From: Tridacna crocea
Lineage: Eukaryota; Mollusca; Bivalvia; Cardiida; Cardiidae
Assembly (NCBI GenBank): GCA_943736015.1
Contig: OX031060.1
Coordinates: 25,683,231-25,747,230, forward strand
Reading direction: 5' to 3'
DNA: 64,000 bases
This document shows positions 22,573 to 33,570 of this stretch, piece by piece. The position numbers and the translations under genes were made by a program. The notes beneath the pieces are model-generated. The model did not search any database. It saw only the letters and a list, made by a program, of their open reading frames with translations, and was not told where the DNA came from. The first letter of the stretch is position 1, and every line of letters begins with the position of its first letter.

Positions 22573-23275
22573 CTTGACCCTTTACCAAACAATCACTGGT
22601 TTTTTTTTTTATGACTCTGAGATAGCAGCCTTTTGAAAACATTGTGTGAAAAAGAGAAAATGCTAGTTACCACTATTTTCTCCTTTGCCCACAATGTTTT
22701 CTACCCTGCTGTAAACAAATTTCTGTTTCTGAGTTACATTTATTTTGTCATCTGCAAGTGCTTTCAATTTGGTCCAGTCTAAAATTTTGTCATTTGGTAA
22801 AGAGTTGGATAGTGATTTCTGTCTTTGATCGGGAAGAAAACATAGTGAGAAAAGGAGAAAATGTTGGTTACCCACAATTTTTTCAAAGCCCTCTCTTTGG
22901 GCATCATTAAAAGTCTGGATTATGAGGTATAAGGTGAACTAATAGTCTCCCCTTTATAATAGTCCCTTAGAATGGGACTTCTTGAACAGTTATCAGGAAA
23001 GGAAAAAATCCTGGTTAACAGCGATTCGTTACGTTTTGCACAAAATTTTCTACCCGTCCAAGAAAATTCCCATCATCTGAGCTATCTGAATTTGTCCCCT
23101 ATAAATTCTTTCATTTATGGACAATACTGTTAACCAGCATTTTCTCCTTTTCCCACAAGGTCTTCTACCTTGATGGAAAAAAAATTCAATGTTCAAGTTC
23201 TGTTTATTTTGTTGTCTGCAAGTGCAAACTGCTATCAATTTGGACCAGTCTAGAATTTTGCCATTTGGCAAAGAT
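22573..23275 (+). repeat. Cluster of TTAA palindromic copies in SHPRH intron 1
   Basis: Copies around 22573-22807 (GCTAGTTACCACTATTTTC), 22805-22940 and 23095-23275. All have mutated ends. Confidence 0.7.
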
Positions 23276-23690
23276 TTAAATGTAATGGAATTTTTTGTCA
23301 TGACAGTACATGACCAATATACATGTACATGATGTATTACAAATTCAAAGTTCTTGGTCATCTACCACGATGGGGCATGAAAGTTTCAACTAGTCTTACT
23401 CCAAGATCACAATGCATATTCTCTGCAGTCTGATCTTGATAAATTTACATAATCAGCAAAAGTAATCAACTGCCTTTACCATGTTCATCATCTGTACATT
23501 TCTAACTTATGGCCTTGGATACGAAAGTTTTCTGACAAAGGCATAATTGCACTTTGTGCACTTTATGATCTACACTTTCATTTGCAACTGTTCTTAGACA
23601 TCAACATATTTTCCACAGCTACAGCATTATTATTAGAACTCAGAATAGGAGCACAGAATTTCAAAAAGGAACAGACTATGTTTCACTTAC

Positions 23691-24462
23691 TTGGTTCTGC
23701 TATCCTGTAAAAGAAAGCCATTAAAGTTTTCAATGACACATTATGTTGTCTGGGTCGAACAGCCTCACTTGCAAATGACAAATCACTCAAAACATTTTCT
23801 GTTCCAATTATCTTGAAGGTCAAGGTCATCTGAAGCTTATCAAAATGATCCAGCACAACAAGTAAGTTTTTACACTTCAGAGCTAGCAAGCAATCATATG
23901 GTAAATCAATGTCAACCAACCAAAACTGTATCTCTTTTTCCATTTCAACTTTCGACTTGCCTTTTTTCTTTGAAGAAACAATTGGGTTGTTCCCGAGATA
24001 TTTCTCAAAACTCAGAACACTTTTTTCACCCTCCGCACTAACAGATAATGTACAGGTTTTTGTATCCGGTAGTCCAGCAATAGGAAGAGGTAAAAACAAG
24101 GGACTGGGAGAAAAACTAACTTCAAATCTGGCAAGTTCAAAACTCCAATCTTCCTCTTTCAATACCAAATCTAGATATCCAGTTAGGTGGAATAAACAAG
24201 TTTCTATGTGAAGATCAAAAATATCTTTCAAGTCCTCATTTTTGTACCCAACAAGATTTTCCCGTTCATTTGTTGAAGTATGTGGCTTATCAGGTTTTTG
24301 CTGTGTCAATGCATGTTCCTGTTCTGCTAGCAGTGAAGGATCATTGTCTGGGATAACAGTCACCTCTGTTGACTGGTCACCTCCATCTAACATATTCCAA
24401 GTCAGACATTGTCGTTTCTCCTCTGTAGCTCTTTGTGGTACAGACTGCTTTCTCTTTCCCAT
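23691..24462 (-). CDS. SHPRH: SHPRH coding exon 1 (start codon exon)
   Basis: Encodes MGKRKQSVPQ.. followed by EEKRQCLTWNM, which resembles the SHPRH N-terminus. I chose the ATG at 24462 over an in-frame Met 19 codons upstream because the basic MGKRK start abuts the conserved block and a candidate 5'UTR acceptor (TATATCCAG) falls at about 24487, between the two. The 257 codons contain no recognised domain beyond the family N-region; a KKKGKSK patch lies near residue 170. Donor GTAAGT at 23690-23685, phase 1. Confidence 0.9.
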
Positions 24463-24772
24463 GTTTGTAGGTAGACACGTCTTTGACCTGGATATAGTGA
24501 TAAAAAGGAGTATTTTCAAAGTGTAAGATTAACCCTTTACTACACAATGACGACTTTTGACTAACCTGAGGAAGACACCTTCCGAAAACATTGTGGGAAA
24601 AGGACGAAATGCTGGTAACAAATGCCGGTCATCAAGGAAGAGTTATTTGCACCACTATGAAAATGTTGTCTGCAAAAGATTTCAATTTGGATAGGTCTAA
24701 AAATTTGCCATGTCATAATGGGTTAATGGTGTAAGAGATACAAGAATATGAATTTGCAAACTCTTTTGTGGA

Positions 24773-24892
24773 TCAACTTGAAAAGAAATCATAAAAAAAT
24801 ACCTCGCTAGCAAACTGCTGTAATTTTTTTTGTCAACTTGAAAAGAAATCATAAAAAAATACCTCGCTAGCAAACTGCTGTATTTTTTTTTT
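24773..24892. repeat. 60-bp direct tandem duplication near the SHPRH 5' end
   Basis: 24773-24832 and 24833-24892 are almost identical (TCAACTTGAAAAGAAATC.. and ..CCTCGCTAGCAAACTGCTG). On the minus strand each unit holds TTACAGCAG and a GCGAGGTATTT donor-like site, so it may affect the 5'UTR. Confidence 0.85.
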
Positions 24893-24899
24893 CCACATT

Positions 24900-26335
24900 G
24901 TCTTGCATATACTGTATATATGTATTGTTGAAAACCAGAAATTTTCAGTTACATATATTTTTCAGAGTAAGATGTTAATCAAAATCATAGTTGAATAACT
25001 TAGAAGTTGCTTCCAAAGATGATGTGTGAAAAGTATTGTGCTATGGTATGGAGACCTATGCACTTGCTAAAATACGAGCAGGAGTCATGCACTGAATAAT
25101 ATCACTGTAACTGCTCGCAACAAAAGGTTTAACAAATTACCTTATTTCAACTATAAATGTCTCGTTTTCTCATTTTATTTTCTAACGCCTCCATACCAAA
25201 TGCCACCACTATAGTATTAGCAGACAATAACCATGAATGCACTCTTAGAATGGAAGTAGATGCAGATCTAGTGAAACTAGGACACCATATTACTCAACAT
25301 ATAAACAGTACTGAGCAATAATAAATCAATATAGATTTACTATAAGACACAGTAACGCTCAAGTTTACCGGATTACAGTAATTCAGATTTATATTTTTAT
25401 AAATATACTCGGAACACATTTTGTTGTGTCAATATCTGGACTACTTTTAAACAATACCGTAAAATGTTGATAAATAATACCAGTTTAGTTTGACAGGGAT
25501 ACTCTAACACCGGGCAAAATTTAAGAATAGATTATCATCTAGTCCAAATTTGAAGATGACTGGAATCGGATGATATCTGTATCAAATGATGAATTATATC
25601 ATTGAAAAAGTGGAAAACATTGTGGTAAAAAGAGAAAACCCTGGTTACCAGTATTTTCATCCTTTTCTAACAAGGTTTGCCAAGGTTACTGGAGAAATCA
25701 TACCCTGGAAAACTCGTGCACTGGAAAACTCGTTCCCCAATCTCAAGGGTACGAATTCTCCTGAGAAGTCAACTTTTATTATGCCGTCACTGTGATGTAG
25801 ATTTTGATCAAAATGTTAAAAAGACAAAAATAGAGTAAAAAAAAATACTTGTGTGTTTTCTCATACAGTGTTTACATTTTGTGTTTGAAAATCTGGAGTT
25901 AAATTTCTTCACAAGTTAACACTCTACGACACAATCCTGTGTCTATTCGAACCTGAAGAAGAATGATTCTGAGGACCTTGTGGGGATAGGAGAAAAGCCT
26001 GGTAACCAGCGTGTTCTTTTTTGTTTTCATTTTCCACAATGTTTTTGACCCCGTTGAGGGCTATAGTTTAAACATATTTTATTTCATATACAATGAAATG
26101 GGGTTGGACCACAAGTTCTAACAACTTAGAATCGGTCCTTCCCCTACAAGAATGTATAATAATTATTTCTACAACAATGGCAAATACAGTAAATACCTTT
26201 CTAATAAATGTAAAACAAAAATGAAAACGAAAGGAACGGAAAGAAGGGATATTTATAAGGGGAAAAAGATAAAAGGAAATATGATGGTGCTCTCTGTTAG
26301 ATGTCTGGTAATATTATCACTGTTACAGTCGGTGT
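24900..26335. other. Intergenic stretch 5' of SHPRH
   Basis: Mostly unique AT-rich sequence that should include the SHPRH promoter. I see no convincing TATA or CpG-rich start. Worn TTAA palindromic copies lie at about 25600-25680 and 25920-26055. No gene seen. Confidence 0.5.
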
Positions 26336-26338
26336 AAA

Positions 26339-27560
26339 TTACTTAAAACGTTTGGTATTTTTTATATATGTCTGGACTGCTTCAAAAAGTAAACAGTTTT
26401 GATCAAAAGTTAGGTCAGCACTGCCAAACAGTAATTTATTAATATTTAAAGGATGGAATTGCCTTGTTGCTCGAAAAAGCGAGATCCTGAAATCTGAATA
26501 ACGATCGATGGCATTTAAAAAAATAATGTTCAGCATTTTCGACCCCAGTATAACAGTCACACATTGGATCCAATCTTAGATGGTTTATAAATATAAAGAT
26601 CTTCGTTTAGATGGCTACAGTTGTTTCTTAACCGTGCATGAAGCACTGAGATATATCTATTACCAATATAATAAATATTTGAAATTTTGACTTGCTCATT
26701 CTTATCAGAGAATTTGGATTTAAACGAACTATATGTTGAACTACTTCTTATTTCTTGTTCTAATTGTTCCAGAGTGAAATTGAAGATGGGATACATGACT
26801 TTTGTAAAATACTTGTTCTAGTATGTATATTTTCATAATTTTGGCTGTCTCTCAGCTGATATTGTGATCTGTTGCCAACTAATGAAGGAATTAATTCTGC
26901 TATATAATGTGGGACAAGATTATTAGAAACTTTGTACATAAAACACAACTTAGAATTTTTCCTTCTTGCAGATAATGTTTCCCAACCACATTCTCGGTAA
27001 AGATTTTCAAGAGATACTGATCTTGTAAGGCCTGTTACGATTCTTGCAGCTTCATTTTGTAGTTTGTCAATACGTAGAATCCGAACATGAAGCTGAGCAG
27101 CCATCCCATACTATAGATGAGTATTCAAGGATAGGTCTTACATAGGATAAATAAATTTGATTTAATGCTGCACGAGTCAGAGTAAATTGAAGTCGACGCA
27201 TAATATGAATTATTTTGGATGCCGCGTTTAAAGTGTTATTTATATGGTCATTCCAAATACCTGAACTACTTAGTGTTATACCAAGATGTTTCTGTTGATC
27301 CACAATATTGATTCTAGAATTTTCAAAATAAAGTTCTGGCTCACCATGATCCTTTCTTGAGGAAAATATAACAGCTTCAGTTTTATTTGGGTTGAAATCA
27401 ACCAGCCATTGTTTTGCCCATATTGAAACATTTCTTAGGTCATGGTTTATTATACCCTCAATATCTTGTAGTGATGTAGCGGAATAGTAAAGGGAACTGT
27501 CATCTGCATATAATCTAGTAAGACTTAATATACTTAGTAAGATAAGGTTTAACTTAAATT
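26339..27560 (-). mobile_element. Truncated, frameshifted LINE (non-LTR reverse transcriptase 3' half)
   Basis: Minus-strand pieces of a LINE ORF2: LTRLYADDSSLYY with the catalytic YADD box (about 27.50 kb), WLVDFNPNKTEA, KHLGITLSSSGIWNDH, ILEYSSIVWDG, and a C-terminal region (LQNEAARIVTGLTR, NKLLFGSADLTFD) typical of Jockey/CR1-like elements. At least three frame changes (about 27.09, 26.77 and 26.57 kb) break the ORF. The 5' end stops just before YADD, so the element is dead on arrival. No poly-A tail is obvious at the 3' side. Confidence 0.9.
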
Positions 27561-27929
27561 AAACAAATACCCCCCTCCATTCCTCAAGAAATTAGAGCAA
27601 ATATACCGTTTAAAGTGGGACCTGTTAACCCAGGTTAGGCCTACATAGATGCATTTGAAAAAAAAATGTTCAGGCAGAAAAATGCATCTTTTGGCACAGT
27701 AATTAGAACAGACTTACCCTCCCTCACAGCTTTTAACAAATCCAAACTTTTACAAGTGATCAACGTAAGACTAAACGAGATAAACACTTAAGGTAAGACC
27801 TGTGTAATGGAAAACAGCTATTTCCACTAAAATATCATCCTGCAAAATTAGCTATAATTAAAAATGAGTATTATTGAACTCCTTTCACCTTTTCATTTTT
27901 TTGTTTTTTTCCTTCTTCCCCGTGGGGTC

Positions 27930-28400
27930 CCGGGGGTTTTTACTATATAGAATAGGACCTCGGCCTTTCTCTATGGCATGTCGTAGAAGGCGACTAAAAT
28001 AAGAGACAAACGGCTGCTTTCCTCGTAATTCGTAGGATTGCAGCAGGCTAGGTAGTTCTTATTCCAAATCCTATATTTTTTTCTCGATGTAAATAGGGTT
28101 TGGAATGGGAATCAATTGGCCTGTGGGACCCCGTGTGGTTTAATCGGGGGTATAAGAATAAACCACTGCAGTCCCGCGATCGTCACATCTGCCATTTCAT
28201 CTGGCGGAACAAAAGTGACAGCATGCATGTCGTAAAAGGCGACAAAAGGGGCATCATTTTGTGTTTCATCCATTCCTCATTTATCATGTTTGTCTTGTGT
28301 TGTTCGACATGTATGTTATTTTCACCTCACATTATTGTTTACTAAATAAGTGCGCCCAATATGACCTAAGTTGTTGACGGGCCTTAAAACACTATTCATT
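27930..28400 (+). repeat. Possible SINE-like repeat pair
   Basis: Two blocks share CATGTCGTA(G/A)AAGGCGAC and GTGGGACCCCGTG/GTGGGGTCCCG motifs. The second ends GACGGGCCTTAAAACAC then TATTCATTC, a form often seen at the ends of molluscan short repeats (recalled, not checked). Confidence 0.5.
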
Positions 28401-29096
28401 CTATTTTTTCCTTCTTTGAATTATCATTTATAAATCTAAAACCGCTATATTCTCAATTGAAAAAGATGTAATAAGTGCATTACACAGGTATTACCTTAAT
28501 TATGACACGTGTGTGTTAACTAGTCGGTGCCCAAAAAAACACAACAGCTTTTCAAATAGATCATCCACTTTGATGGTGAAAGACCGAGATCAAACGTACA
28601 CCCAGCTAACCCTTGACTAGCTTTTCAATGAAAATAAGTATAGCACGTATTTGCTCCCTGAAAATGAATCTCTAACATCTTTTCTTCTAGAGGGAATGGA
28701 AGGTTTGAAATTTGAATTAAACTTTGTTATTACGATAGTCAACTTAAAAGGTAGATCAAACAGGAAAATTGCAAACATGAAACTATACAGATTTTTGAAA
28801 ATGTTATTTCAAAGTTAAGATTTTTGGTATAAATTCAAAATGTTTGATGTCCCAGTTTTTTTTTTTTAGTAGACTGTCTCTGTCTTTTAGCAGATACTGG
28901 AACGATTTTTTTGGAAAAATTATCACATTAATAGTTTAAATAAATCAAACCACAGATTCCTGGACTTCGAGCCTGTACGTTACAAACTTAGCTACAGAAT
29001 TACGCAAACATTGGTTGAATAATCAGACATAAAATTAGGAAAGGTCTATTGCAGGTACACGTATATTGATGTTAACCACACACACACCCCATTTTT
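28400..29096. other. Intergenic stretch without recognised features
   Basis: AT-rich unique-looking sequence. A short (CA)n tract lies at about 29078-29090. No ORF or splice pattern worth calling. Confidence 0.5.
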
Positions 29097-29280
29097 ATAA
29101 CACTGAATCGTTCACCATATCTTTACGAAACAAAAATTTGAGACTTGCCCAAATTGGAAGTCTTTGCAGGTAACAGTTTGAATGTGACTTAAAAATGAAA
29201 TTTTCTTTAGGAAGGATAGCAAGGGAAAAGGAGAAAAGGTTGGTTACTAGAATTTTAACCCTTTTCCACAACATTCTTTA
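29097..29280 (-). repeat. TTAA palindromic remnant, left flank of duplicated segment
   Basis: Nearly identical to 30788-30970 (AAATTTGAGACTTGCCCAAA, GGTTGGTTACTAGAATTTTA). The pair brackets the segment 29281-30787. Confidence 0.8.
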
Positions 29281-30787
29281 AAAAAACTATATTTCTAAGG
29301 GTCATGAAAAACTTGGGTTATGTGGCATAGGGTTTTAAATAGTTACTACGAATGTTTTCATCCGACGACAACACTTTGGACTCGTCCAGATTCTTAGCAT
29401 AATGGAGACGAATGAATAAACTAGGGTCAAATGGTTGTAATTGACTTTTAAAAAGTAAAAAAAATAAAGTGTTGAAACAGGAGAAAATGCATGTTGCAAG
29501 CCCTTCCTTTTTTCCTCAAATATTTTCGCTCACACTTTGAAAATTCGTTTTTTTCACAAATGTTTATGAACTACATATTGATTACTTTCAGTTTTAGGTT
29601 TTTTGAAAGTGTGTGGGGGGGGGGGATGTGTTAAGGTTGAGAAAGTGAGACAAATAACAGACAGTGGGACGAATCAGCACGTCTTCCCCCTTTTTACACA
29701 GGTCGCTCGAAATACTTTGGTAAAAGGTTGATTAGCTGTTTAGTGTCTTCAGAAAGACAGGGACAGTCCATTTAGTGATTTTAAAGTACTATTATCAAAC
29801 ATCCTTGTTGCACTTTCAGGCATGTACCTATTGACGAATAACTTATTATATATAGATCATGAACAAAAGAAACGTGGCTTCAGATCAAAATTCAGCCCTT
29901 CCATAACTTCTTTTGAGCTTCATTTTGAGTACAAAAAAATATGTATCTAATGAAGTCTTACTAAAAGAAAATGGATGAAGGGTTAAATCTGTGTTCCTTT
30001 GATCTCGGTATCGCACTGCAGAGTGGGTGACCTTTAGAACAGCTGTAATGTTTTATATTAATTTACCCCTTTGGTGATCATTAATGGTCAGGATTATGAA
30101 TTTTATACAGGTTTCAGAGGCTAAGTCCGTTCTTAGTCTCAATATGCTCTTTATTTAAATACGATTTTATAAAATGCATATTTTGTCTGTTTGTGATTTT
30201 CTTTTTCAAAGGCAATATCATGAAATATGTTTGAATTGTGTTAGAATTGATTTCCATAGATTTCTTGCTATGTTATTTTCTTTTCAGTTATGAATTTGTC
30301 CAAATTAAAAGGATTTGCGAACGGGACATACGGCATTTGTTACTGAAATAATGCTTTGATTGTCCGGTATCACGTGATACTACAGGTGCGCCACTTACGA
30401 TAAAATGGAAATATCGCTTATCGTCTATTGATTGTAATGTTGGAAATTGAATGTAAAAGGCTAGAGATATTTCAAAATTATAGTTTTCAGGAACAAACTT
30501 AATTTTGTTCGATATATCAACAGGAATTTTCTCTGTATTCGTTATGTATATTACTGTCAAGGGGCGTTACTCCTGCTTCTTTCTCATAATCAAAAGGAGA
30601 CCACTTATACAAAAATAAACCAAACTTTGTCATGAATACTCTCCCTTCAACCGAAAAGGTATTCATTTGCTTAGTGGGTTGACTTTTAAGCCAATATCTG
30701 AACAATATGTCTCTGTTTCTTTCAAACTATTAATTCCACACATGGATTTCCTTGACAAATACCACTTCAGCGTTTTCAACGCTTTGA
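29281..30787. repeat. Segmental duplication, copy 1
   Basis: Matches 42068-43379 in the same orientation at high identity. Compared with copy 2 it carries about 260 extra bases (about 29700-29960) and lacks a block corresponding to 42590-42660. On the minus strand both copies keep open stretches (FSVEGRVFMTKFGLFLYKWSP, ISNKIK.VPENY..EISLAFY) of unknown origin, in different frames. Confidence 0.85.
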
Positions 30788-30999
30788 TTACAACACTGAA
30801 TCTTTCACCAACTCTTTACGAAATAAAAATTTGAGACTTGCCCAAATTGGAAGTCTTTGCAGATAACACATTGAATATGGCTTTAAAATGAAATTTTCTT
30901 TAGGAAGGATAGCAAGGGAAAAGGAGAAAAGGTTGGTTACTAGAATTTTAACCCTTTTCAACAACATTCTTAACTCAAAGTACTGAAAGTACTGTAAGC

Positions 31000-32160
31000 C
31001 AGCGAAGCATGACTGCTTCAGGAAATTTGACCTTAGTCACAGGTTGAATCAAGGGCAACAAGTGTGTAATGTTTCGTGATTATAAATTAAATAGCTAAAA
31101 GGTTAGAGCACAGGAACCTTTGACCTATGACACGAAAATACAATAGGACACCCCGTTTGGCTGATGGGCAACACTTGAATTAAGTTTTTAAGTTTCTTGG
31201 TCCTACATAGAATGGCTTTTCAGTTAGAGCACGAAACATACGAACGGACAGACATGGTGAAACCATTATACCCCCTCTCCTTTGTAGGTGTATGTATGTA
31301 TGTATGTGTGTATGTGTGTGTATCTGGGGGGAGTGGGGGTTATAACAATCTATTGACAGGAACTGCAGAGTTGTAATGGAACAAAGTTGGCACCTTTTAT
31401 TCTTATGCAGGACAATCCGTATTTGTGAAATCTGGCTACCTGGAAAGTCATGCAAGCACCTTACATAATGTATGGGGAATAATAAGCATCTTTCCAAGAG
31501 CCGAGATGCACATTTCCTGGAGCACCAATCAGTCAAGGAAAATGTATTTTCATCCATTAAATCAAGAGGATAATTGTTAAGAAGGGCGTAGTCATTTGAA
31601 ATACAAACAACAATAATATGTATCTTCTGAAAAACGTCAAAATTTAATACATCTCTGACGTCTACAAAAAGAAAATAAAAATGAAAAAGTATGTCAATCA
31701 TTATTTCCTACAGTCCCAATACTTTTTGCTGTCAGTCATATCATAGTTTGTTTACACCGACAATTATTAAAAAAAAAAGAAGAAGCTGCATCCATAGTAA
31801 CACCTTATGGACGAGTCCAAAAGCTATCATTAGATCATGTATAGGGTCGTCTTTGCATTTTTCACTATTTGTCATAACCAGCATTTTCTTCTTTTCCCAC
31901 AGTGTTTTCTAAAGCCTTTTTTGTCAGTGTCGTGAAAACCAGGGATTGATTGGTAAAGGGTTAAAGCATTTTACAAACAAGAACACAAATGAAAATGGAT
32001 GACTAGACTGAAGTTTGAAATAACATGATGCCAAAACATAAAAGTCTTTCTTTCTGAACTCATTGTGCAAATGTTAAAGGAACGACATCTGCTCCTTTGA
32101 ATGTGATGTTGGCCCTCAAAGGACCATCTAAAACCAGTTGTTCATGGTCTTAATCCGTGG
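31000..32160. other. Intergenic stretch with microsatellite
   Basis: Unique-looking sequence with an irregular (GTAT/GTGT)n tract at about 31286-31322 and a TTAA palindromic half-copy at about 31870-31965 (ends GGTAAAGGGTTAA). No gene called. Confidence 0.5.
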
Positions 32161-32169
32161 CAGACTGAA

Positions 32170-32286
32170 CTAGTCTTTGCTAACTTTCACGACACGATCA
32201 TCGTCTAACAGAAGTTCGTAGTCTGTGTCACCAGTGGATACTGCCACAATGGAAGCACTAGCAGTAAAAGATGGGGCATCTCCTTT
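32170..32286 (-). CDS. Candidate orphan terminal exon
   Basis: A TTACAG acceptor is followed by 38 codons reading KGDAPSFTASASIVAVSTGD then TDYELLLDDDRVVKVSKD and a TAG. Composition and the lack of repeats look coding. It does not join the candidate ATG exon at about 32.96 kb in this frame (wrong phase), so it is either the last exon of another transcript or a gene remnant. Family not recognised. Confidence 0.4.
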   Translation of the reverse strand, partial: KGDAPSFTASASIVAVSTGDTDYELLLDDDRVVKVSKD

Positions 32287-32657
32287 CTGTAAGATATAAA
32301 CAAAGTACACAAAGGGTGAAATAATTAATTTCTAATATTTTACAAGTTATTGAGTAGAATGAAGAATGTTCAAAGTTTTCTGCTTTTTTCCAAGGTTTTC
32401 AAAATATCCCAATGAGGAAAGAAGCCTTGCCCACAAAAGCCGTATTTTTCAAGGGAATCTAAAAAGGTTCACACCAGGACCATCCATGTGAAATTAAGTT
32501 GAAATTCACTCACTAGTTTCTGGGGGAAAAAATCAGTGCATACAATAAAAAAGAAATGGTCTCCCATCCACAGAAGCCATATTTTACATCAGATTAAAAT
32601 TTCTTAACTCATTACCAAACAAAAACAGAACAAATTTATGCATTTCATTAGACACTT

Positions 32658-32965
32658 TTATTTCACAAGTCCTGAACAATCGCTTCGAACAGTTGTACAA
32701 TCACAGAGAGCATAAAAATGCGAGCAATAGGCATAAACCATAAGACTGTGACAACACGAAATGTCCCGACATGTGACAAGGCCCCATTACGAATGAGAAG
32801 TCGGCCTGCATCTGCACTGTGAGAATAAGTTTTATTTTCGGGCCAATACAATGTATATTAAATAAGGGAGAAATAAAGACAGTTAGCCCATTTTGTACCA
32901 AAACGAAACTGGTGACTCACCTTAACGGTTCAGGTTGAAATCTATTTGTCCGCTTCATGAACGTG
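32658..32965 (-). CDS. Candidate two-exon small membrane protein
   Basis: On the minus strand an ATG at about 32962 opens MKRTNRFQPEPL and runs to a good donor (GTGAGT). A TTCTCACAG acceptor at about 32820 resumes in the matching phase with SADAGRLLIRNGALSHVGTF, then a hydrophobic stretch (VVTVLWFMPIARIFMLSVIV), ending ..EAIVQDL and TGA. AATAAA overlaps the stop region. The product would be about 62 residues with one or two membrane spans. I do not recognise the family. Support is gene structure only, so chance cannot be excluded. Confidence 0.35.
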
Positions 32966-33458
32966 ACCTTCTTTCGTGAAATATGCGCGTTCAATTTGGT
33001 TGAACTAATATTCTATAGAGTGAGGGTACGCTGTTTTGATATAGACTCGGTATAGACTCTAAAGAGCGAGGGTACGGTATGACAAAATGGAAACGCTGGC
33101 ATATGTAGAAATATGTATCATATAGAAGATCTGCAGATCAAAATTAAAATTTAAATATCGTCCTAGATATCTGCAAATTAAGAAGAAAATGCCAATATTC
33201 AAGTTATTAAAATTGAACTACTTTATGCCAACTTTAATATCATTGCGCTAAAGCCCGGGACCTTTCGGAGGTAGATTAATTTATCATCTTTCATTGGGAT
33301 CTTTCATTGATCAACATATCCGGGTTAAGTACTGGTGTAGTTCCCAGGAAGCAGAATCAAGAGAGATTTGGATAATTTGTAGAAACTTGTTTTTAAATCG
33401 CTGATAAATAGATATGTTTAGTTGTTTTATGACCGAAATATGTTTAACATGCGCTTTA

Positions 33459-33570
33459 ACCCATTACCACACACTACCTACTTCTGATGACCCTGATAAA
33501 GAAGACTTTAGAAAACATTGTGGGAAAAGGAGAAAATGATGGTAACAAGCAATTTTTCTCGTTCCCACAT
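33459..33570 (+). repeat. Truncated TTAA palindromic element at the satellite edge
   Basis: TTAACCCATTACC start and hairpin left arm (GTGGGAAAAGGAGAAAATG). The right arm breaks at TTCCCACAT, where the 39-bp satellite begins. Confidence 0.85.

Larger units (their letters stand above)
1343..24462 (-). other. SHPRH: SHPRH gene, 5' two thirds (21 coding exons), 3' end outside window
   Basis: SHPRH is a nuclear SNF2-family ATPase and E3 ubiquitin ligase; in mammals and in yeast relatives of the family it polyubiquitinates PCNA during replication-stress tolerance. Visible in order on the minus strand: a conserved N-terminus (EEKRQ..WNM), the LRPYQ start of the helicase lobe, Walker A (DEMGLGKT), a C4HC3 PHD finger, the ISPSS block, a DEAQ Walker B, the VTGTPIQ motif, and the inter-lobe helical region with a CPFCKS zinc half-site. 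Exons (5' to 3'): 23691-24462, 22298-22498, 20583-20658, 19637-19791, 18584-19023, 17505-17612, 17012-17138, 15659-15738, 14506-14550, 13883-13961, 13062-13225, 12355-12462, 11934-11990, 11202-11284, 8277-8403, 5741-5917, 5210-5317, 4186-4322, 3422-3595, 2647-2715, 1343-1467. All junctions keep frame with AG/GT splice sites. The sum is 3412 bases against about 1683 residues for the human protein, so the RING and second helicase lobe must lie to the left. The introns are filled with palindromic repeats. Confidence 0.93.

Noticed and set aside
24242-24526. Plus-strand ORF opposite SHPRH exon 1
   Set aside because: Antisense shadow of a well-supported exon with matching splice phases.
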